Positions 22,380 to 26,807 of a DNA stretch of 26,807 nucleotides are shown here, piece by piece (within the stretch, counting starts at the first letter, position 1; each line of letters begins with the position of its first letter). The notes below the pieces were generated by a model. The model did no database searches. It was given only the letters and a program-made list of their open reading frames with translations, and had not been told where the DNA came from. The stretch comes from Nephromyces sp. MM_2019. Lineage: Eukaryota > Apicomplexa > Aconoidasida > Nephromycida. The stretch lies in contig JADHZB010001826.1 in NCBI GenBank assembly GCA_015657535.1, positions 1 to 26,807 on the forward strand, given 5' to 3'. The translations under genes were made by a program, and so were the position numbers.

Positions 22380-24740
22380 TACACACAATCATATATACAT
22401 AAGTTTTTTTGAGTTGCGACACAAACTTAGTTAATAGGTTAGCTAGCTAGAAACACATGCATATGCACATGATTATTTGTACATAATATATAGCTAATAT
22501 ACTTAAATTATTTATTGATTTACAGTTTGATTCACATCACCACACATATTTTACGTTTTGTACATTCATTCTATCACATATAAATACATCACATCTGCAA
22601 GCATATATCATCAAACATAGCACAGAAAAGTTATACATAGCACACACACGCATGTCAGACACAGCACATGTGCACACATGCGTGCACACATGCAAACTTG
22701 AACATGTTCAAACACATGTATGCAGTCAAGCATACACAAAAATATAGACACATACATAGACAAATATGCTTAAACATAAACCCCCCCCAATCCTAGACAC
22801 CCACATAATGCATTTAGGTTTGTAGGTGAAAATTACGTAGTTTAAGCGTAGCATATATTGGAAATTCACACACTTATTACATACACATTACACATTAATT
22901 AAATACTCTTATATCAAATACACGGACATATACATATACACATGTAAATTTAAAACTAGGCTAGAAACAAATTTTTAAAAAATGTATTGATCGTAAAGAG
23001 CGTGAAATAATGATATACAACCAAAATTGATAAATTCAATTTTGATTTATTTCAAAATATTTCACTAAGAAATAATTTGCTTGTTTAATACAAAATTTAT
23101 TCATACATGTGAGGTTTCTAATACACTCCAAAATATTACACATAAGCACACATTTTCAATTTACATACCAAAATATTACACACACATATATATACATTTC
23201 CAAAATACACTCTAAAATATTATGCAAGTACATACATTTTCAAAATACACTTAAAAAATATTACACACAATTCTTAATCTCAAAAGTATTGCAATAAAAA
23301 ATCACACATTTGAACACATGTTACACAGACTCTTAGAAAATATAATTCTCAAATATACATGAGATATTTCGTACATTTGCCAAAAACAGATTACACACAC
23401 ACTTCGAGATTTCTTTATCAACGTGTTTTCAGTTACACACTCACTTAAGTAGATATACATCTAAAGGGATATATATAGTTACTACTATAAAAGAGTTAAT
23501 TACTCACTAAAAACTTGCATATATTCACACTTTACTTTTCCGAAATCACACATACCAATATAAACACATACACGCCAATTCACACATACACACACAAATC
23601 TATGCACATAAATGTTTATTTTTTTGAGCAAACTTAATTTTCAAAGATTAAATACAAAGTTTACTAAAGGCTATAAGAAATTTCAAAATTGGCTAAAAAA
23701 TCCAAATCATAAAAAATTTGATAAATTTTCTACACATTACATACATCACACACATTAAATATAAACACGTATATTAAGTATATAAACAAATCATCTACAA
23801 TTCATATCCACAGATACACATACAGTACACATAAGTTCATCACACATAAGCTACAAACGACATAGATACTACACGCAATACACTACTACCTACACACATA
23901 CTACACATAATATACAAACACACACACACTAAGTACAAAGCAAATAAATAATATATATATATACTAGTGTAATAATCATTCAAACAATTACATCACACAT
24001 TATCAAATAACACATTATTTAATTATATATCATCACACACTTAACTCATCTCTTCCCCTATCCACTCACTCTCATAGCCCTTCCCTCCATTCTAAACAAA
24101 TAGTAGACAATATTCACACACGCATTAGACAACATTCATTACACACACACACACACACTCAAAACGTGCACTGCAAATACACACATAATAAACACAAGAT
24201 ATATTTAATCTGAAAAGCAGCACACGCATTTATCACACCATATTCTAACACAAACAAACCTATACACACATATATCATCATCATCACTCACATTGACTTT
24301 CACACACACAGACACTAAATTCGATACGAATTATATATATACACAACCTACGCACAATTATCATCATATATATACACTAAACTACACTACAATCATACAT
24401 AAACACACGCACACAAACGCATAATATATTTTAATGTATATATAAATATTACACATTTAAAGTATTCAGAAAAATTTTCATTGCTAATTTGATTGTTTTC
24501 TACAATTTAACTCCAAATCTTTGAATTTCAGGGTCTACTTTTTATATAATTTTTCTTCCTCTACAACTTTACACATTTTTATATATAATTTTTCTAATTG
24601 CATATATTTGTACTCCTAATATATATATATTCATAATATAATTTCGTTTATTTGTATATACATTTCGCACAATATCACATATACTTGCTCATATACTCAC
24701 ATACACACATACACATACACACACACACTTGTTCATATAT
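22380..24740. repeat. CA-rich, strand-asymmetric low-complexity block
   Basis: Over more than 2 kb the plus strand is dominated by A, C and T. Words such as cacaca, tacacaca and atacacac recur irregularly, and G is scarce apart from a few islands. It does not have a fixed tandem period. It ends just upstream of the first exon of the LARP4-like gene, where the bias reverses to G/T. Confidence 0.75.
22670..22693. repeat. Tandem pair of gtgcacacatgc
   Basis: A perfect 12-base direct duplication (22670-22681 and 22682-22693) inside the CA-rich block. It overlaps the palindrome gcacatgtgc (22664-22673) and is followed by the palindrome ttgaacatgttcaa (22698-22711). Each unit contains GTGCAC. Confidence 0.8.
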
Positions 24741-24858
24741 AAATATATACTAGGCTCATTCTTTACTAATATATAGAATATCTGTGTGTATATATTTACC
24801 AACATATACTTCTTGGGTATAATTAAATACATAATTTGATCACACGCATTTATACATC

Positions 24859-25846
24859 ATGTACGAAGGTGGAGATTCCTCCACAATCAAAGAAAATGGA
24901 GAACATAAAAACATGAGCAATCTCGTTACTCAGGTATATATATATGTGTGTATGATGTGTATGCATGTGTATGCATGTGTATGATGTGTATGGGTGTGTA
25001 TGATGTGTATGGGTGTGAATGATGTGTATGGGTGTGTATGATGTGTATGGGTGTGTATGATGTGTATGGGTGTGAATGATGTGTATGGGTGTGTATGATG
25101 TGTATGGGTGTGTATGATGTGTTTGTATATGATAAGTGTTTGTTTGATGTGTGTATGATGTGTGTATGATGTGTGTATACTGTGTGTATGATGTGTGTAT
25201 ACTGTGTGTATGATGTGTGTATGATGTGTGTATACTGTGTGTATGATGTGTGTATACTGTGTGTATGATGTGTGTATACTGTGTGTATGATGTGTGTATA
25301 CTGTGTGTTGATGTGTGTATACTGTGTGTATGATGTGTGTATACTGTGTGTATGATGTGTGTATACTGTGTGTATGATGTGTGTATACTGTGTGTATGAT
25401 GTGTGTATACTGTGTATATGATGTATGTGTATGATATGTGTGTGTATGATGTATGTGTATGTGTGTATGATATGTGTATGTTTTATACTATACTGTGTAT
25501 GATGTTTGCTTACATCACACTGTGTGTAATATGTGTATATTACGCATATATATATATATCAGATATATTTCTGTGTGTATATTACTTTGCATGACATCTT
25601 ATAAGATTGAAATCATCTCTAACACAATCAATTCTACTTTGTTATAACGTATAAACAAACACACATTTACACACACATTTGAAGATAATTTAATATTTCA
25701 TATTCATCTGAATTGCTTATATTGGACATACTTTTATATTATTCGATGATTTCTTTTACATAAGCCAATATAGACACATTTGATATCCTTATACATACAT
25801 ACATACACACACACACTACACACACACACACACAACACACACACAC

Positions 25847-25889
<43 letters not shown>

Positions 25890-26651
25890 ACATACACACA
25901 TACACACACACATACACATACACACACAACACACATACACATAATTTAAATTTATTTTGATTAGTTGGATCAACTGTTTACAAGAGAGTCAATTTTGGGG
26001 GATGTTTGGTTGGCCAACGAATTAACAGACAATTTGACAATTCCAGTTAATGTGCTCGTTCAACATCCTTCACTAAAATCGTTTGAACTTACACAAGACC
26101 TCATCTATGAAGTAAATTTACACACACAATTTTTACACACACAATTTTTACACACATAATTTTTACATACACAATTTTTGCATACACAATTTTTGCATAC
26201 ACAATTTTTGCACACATTTTTTTTTAGACACATAATTTACACGCACCATTTCATACACCCCATTTCATACACCCCATTTCACACACACCATTTCACACAC
26301 ACCATTTCACACACACCATTTCACACACAACATTTCGCACACACCATTTCATACACCCCATTTCACACACACCCTTTCACACACACACACACACACAGAC
26401 ACATATACAGACACACACACAGACACATATACAGACACATACACAAACACATACACTTTAACAATTTATAGGCTTCTCAAACTGCCTCCAATTTTGAATA
26501 TATTGAGGGCCAAGATCAACAAACTACACACATTAAGGCCAAATTAGACGATAAACGTACAACCCTCATTTTTAGACAAATGCCTGATAATTTTGGGGAT
26601 GATGAGATGATTGAATTCTTAACAAAATGCCCTAATATAACCTCCAAATCG
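24859..26651 (+). CDS. LARP4-like La-motif RNA-binding protein, N-terminal exons (3' partial)
   Basis: Three exons, 24859-24933, 25965-26111 and 26472-26651, all joined in phase 0, encode about 134 residues; the gene runs off the right edge. La-related proteins of the LARP4 type bind poly(A) and mRNA 3' ends and promote mRNA stability and translation in the cytoplasm. Exon 2 is the La motif: QLDQLFTRESILGDVWLANE, matching the LARP4 pattern QLEFCFSRENLSKDLYLISQ; then IPVNVLVQHPSLKSFELTQD. Exon 3 continues with the end of the motif and starts an RRM-like domain: KRTTLIFRQMPDNFGDDEM, matching the LARP4 stretch CIVILREIPETTPIEEV. The donor of exon 3 is placed at GTGTGT (26652), but the frame stays open to TAA at 26736-26738, so its end is not certain. 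The introns are 1031 and 360 bases and consist mostly of GT- or CA-rich tandem repeats, unlike any other gene in the window. Confidence 0.78.
24976..25108. repeat. 19-base tandem array, seven copies
   Basis: Unit tgtgtatgatgtgtatggg repeated seven times without indels. Copies 3 and 6 (starting 25014 and 25071) carry tgtgaatg in place of tgtgtatg, giving a higher-order period of three units (57 bases). A partial unit follows. Confidence 0.9.
25145..25415. repeat. 22-base tandem array with TATAC landmark
   Basis: About eleven near-identical units, each combining tgtgtgtatgatg with tgtgtatac, follow the 19-base array. One unit near 25304 lacks two bases, and some units replace the tatac part with another tatgatg. 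Confidence 0.85.
25792..25942. repeat. (CA)n and TACACA microsatellite
   Basis: Long CA dinucleotide runs interrupted by tacaca and caacac, ending about 20 bases before the intron 1 acceptor. Reading the other strand gives false Val-Cys frames. Confidence 0.95.
26122..26211. repeat. 15-base tandem array, six copies, in intron 2
   Basis: Unit acacacaatttttac in six head-to-tail copies with small changes (the last three end ttgc). It starts ten bases after the intron 2 donor. Because 15 is a multiple of three, retained intron would read in frame for several units before a stop. Confidence 0.9.
26244..26380. repeat. 14/15-base ccatttcacacac array in intron 2
   Basis: About ten imperfect copies of ccatttcacacaca or ccatttcatacacc. 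They sit between the 15-base array and a short (CA)n run. Confidence 0.85.
26397..26456. repeat. 12-base tandem array, five copies
   Basis: Units agacacatatac, agacacacacac, agacacatatac, agacacatacac and aaacacatacac run head to tail. They end about 15 bases before the intron 2 acceptor at 26471. Confidence 0.9.
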
Positions 26652-26671
26652 GTGTGTATACGTATACACAC
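26652..26671. repeat. Perfect 20-base palindrome at the exon 3 donor
   Basis: gtgtgtatacgtatacacac is identical to its reverse complement and begins exactly at the proposed GT of intron 3. In RNA it could fold back on itself and hide or present the donor. Confidence 0.88.
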
Positions 26672-26706
26672 ACACATCTATTCATATTTTGATAGTTATA
26701 CTGTAT

Positions 26707-26807
26707 ACACACATGTATATATTGTTACACACACATAATGACACACATGTATATATTGTTACACACACATAATGACACACATGTATATATTGTTACACAC
26801 ACATAAT
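26707..26807. repeat. 34-base perfect tandem array running off the edge
   Basis: Three copies (26707-26740, 26741-26774, 26775-26807; the last lacks its final base at the window end). Each starts acacacatgtatatattg and ends cacataatg. I see no difference between the copies. The array sits in the presumed intron 3. Confidence 0.93.

Larger units (their letters stand above)
20018..24858. other. 4.8-kb divergent spacer between RER1 and the LARP4-like gene
   Basis: The left half (to about 22380) is plain AT-rich sequence with no gene that I can see. The right half (about 22380-24800) is rich in A, C and T on the plus strand with many cacaca and tacaca words; it is listed separately. Both promoters should lie here. 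Short frames such as the one at 23109-23297 are low-complexity and not credible genes. Confidence 0.6.
24934..25964 (+). other. Repeat-filled intron 1 of the LARP4-like gene
   Basis: A GT..AG intron: donor GTATAT directly after CAG, acceptor TTAG before TTGGATCAA. Its 5' part (to about 25545) is GT-rich tandem repeat on the transcribed-sense strand. Its 3' part (25792-25942) is CA-rich. The two parts are mutually complementary in sequence type. Between them lies about 250 bases of ordinary AT-rich sequence. Confidence 0.75.

Noticed and set aside
22781..22788. Run of eight C
   Set aside because: Striking in an AT-rich region, but a single short homopolymer with no associated structure.
23109..23297. 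62-codon plus-strand frame
   Set aside because: It encodes Ile/His/Thr low complexity produced by the CA-rich block; no family resemblance.
24976..25415. Possible CRISPR or telomere array
   Set aside because: Units are directly adjacent with no unique spacers, are not a telomere-type short unit, and lie within a gene's intron.
25403..25594. Plus-strand frame rich in Tyr, Met, Val and Cys
   Set aside because: Translation of the GT-rich intron repeats.
25734..25973. Two minus-strand Val-Cys repeat frames
   Set aside because: Translation of the (CA)n microsatellite on the opposite strand; not genes.
26178..26471. 97-codon His/Thr-rich plus-strand frame
   Set aside because: Translation of the tandem arrays in intron 2; the flanking exons join in phase without it.

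Overview
This is a nuclear genome window from an AT-rich, intron-bearing eukaryote. Every recognisable gene is eukaryotic. By eye, coding exons are moderately AT-rich and the spacers much more so. Most introns are short (about 45-400 bases) GT..AG introns. The standard genetic code fits: the ribosomal protein, RER1, ZW10 and rhomboid frames all read cleanly with TAA/TAG/TGA as stops. A rhomboid protease with a signal-peptide-plus-basic N-terminus, as in apicoplast import, suggests an apicomplexan. That is an inference, and I cannot name the genus.

Layout. (1) 1-1371, plus: C-terminal end of an ISWI-type SNF2 chromatin remodeller (SANT-SLIDE region), entering from the left edge. (2) 1758-5033, minus: a very intron-dense membrane protein. 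An N-terminal signal/anchor and an Asn/Gln/Pro/Ala-rich segment (3306-5033) are followed by about five membrane spans and an acidic tail (1758-3167). Splice phases agree with one gene of about 23 small exons, but two genes cannot be excluded. (3) 5435-7958, minus: a ten-exon, 535-residue Spinster-like major facilitator transporter. (4) 9881-11257, minus: ribosomal protein eL19 with an ATG-only first exon. (5) 13356-15895, plus: ZW10, two exons. (6) 17265-18257, plus: rhomboid protease. (7) 19238-20017, minus: RER1. (8) 24859 to the right edge, plus: the start of a LARP4-like La-motif RNA-binding protein.

The genes are ordinary single transcription units, not operons. Two of them, ZW10 (Dsl1/NRZ tether) and RER1 (cargo retrieval), act in Golgi-to-ER retrograde traffic. 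This is probably chance proximity. The spacers (about 0.4 to 4.8 kb) contain no further genes that I can support. The divergent eL19/ZW10 spacer holds a near-perfect 47-base inverted repeat.

The most unusual stretch is 22.4 kb to the right edge. A roughly 2-kb block whose plus strand is almost only A, C and T leads into the LARP4-like gene, whose introns are packed with GT- and AC-rich tandem repeats. In intron 1 the 5' half is GU-rich and the 3' end is AC-rich, so the two ends of the intron RNA could pair. I see no CRISPR array, insertion sequence, integrase, rRNA or convincing tRNA.
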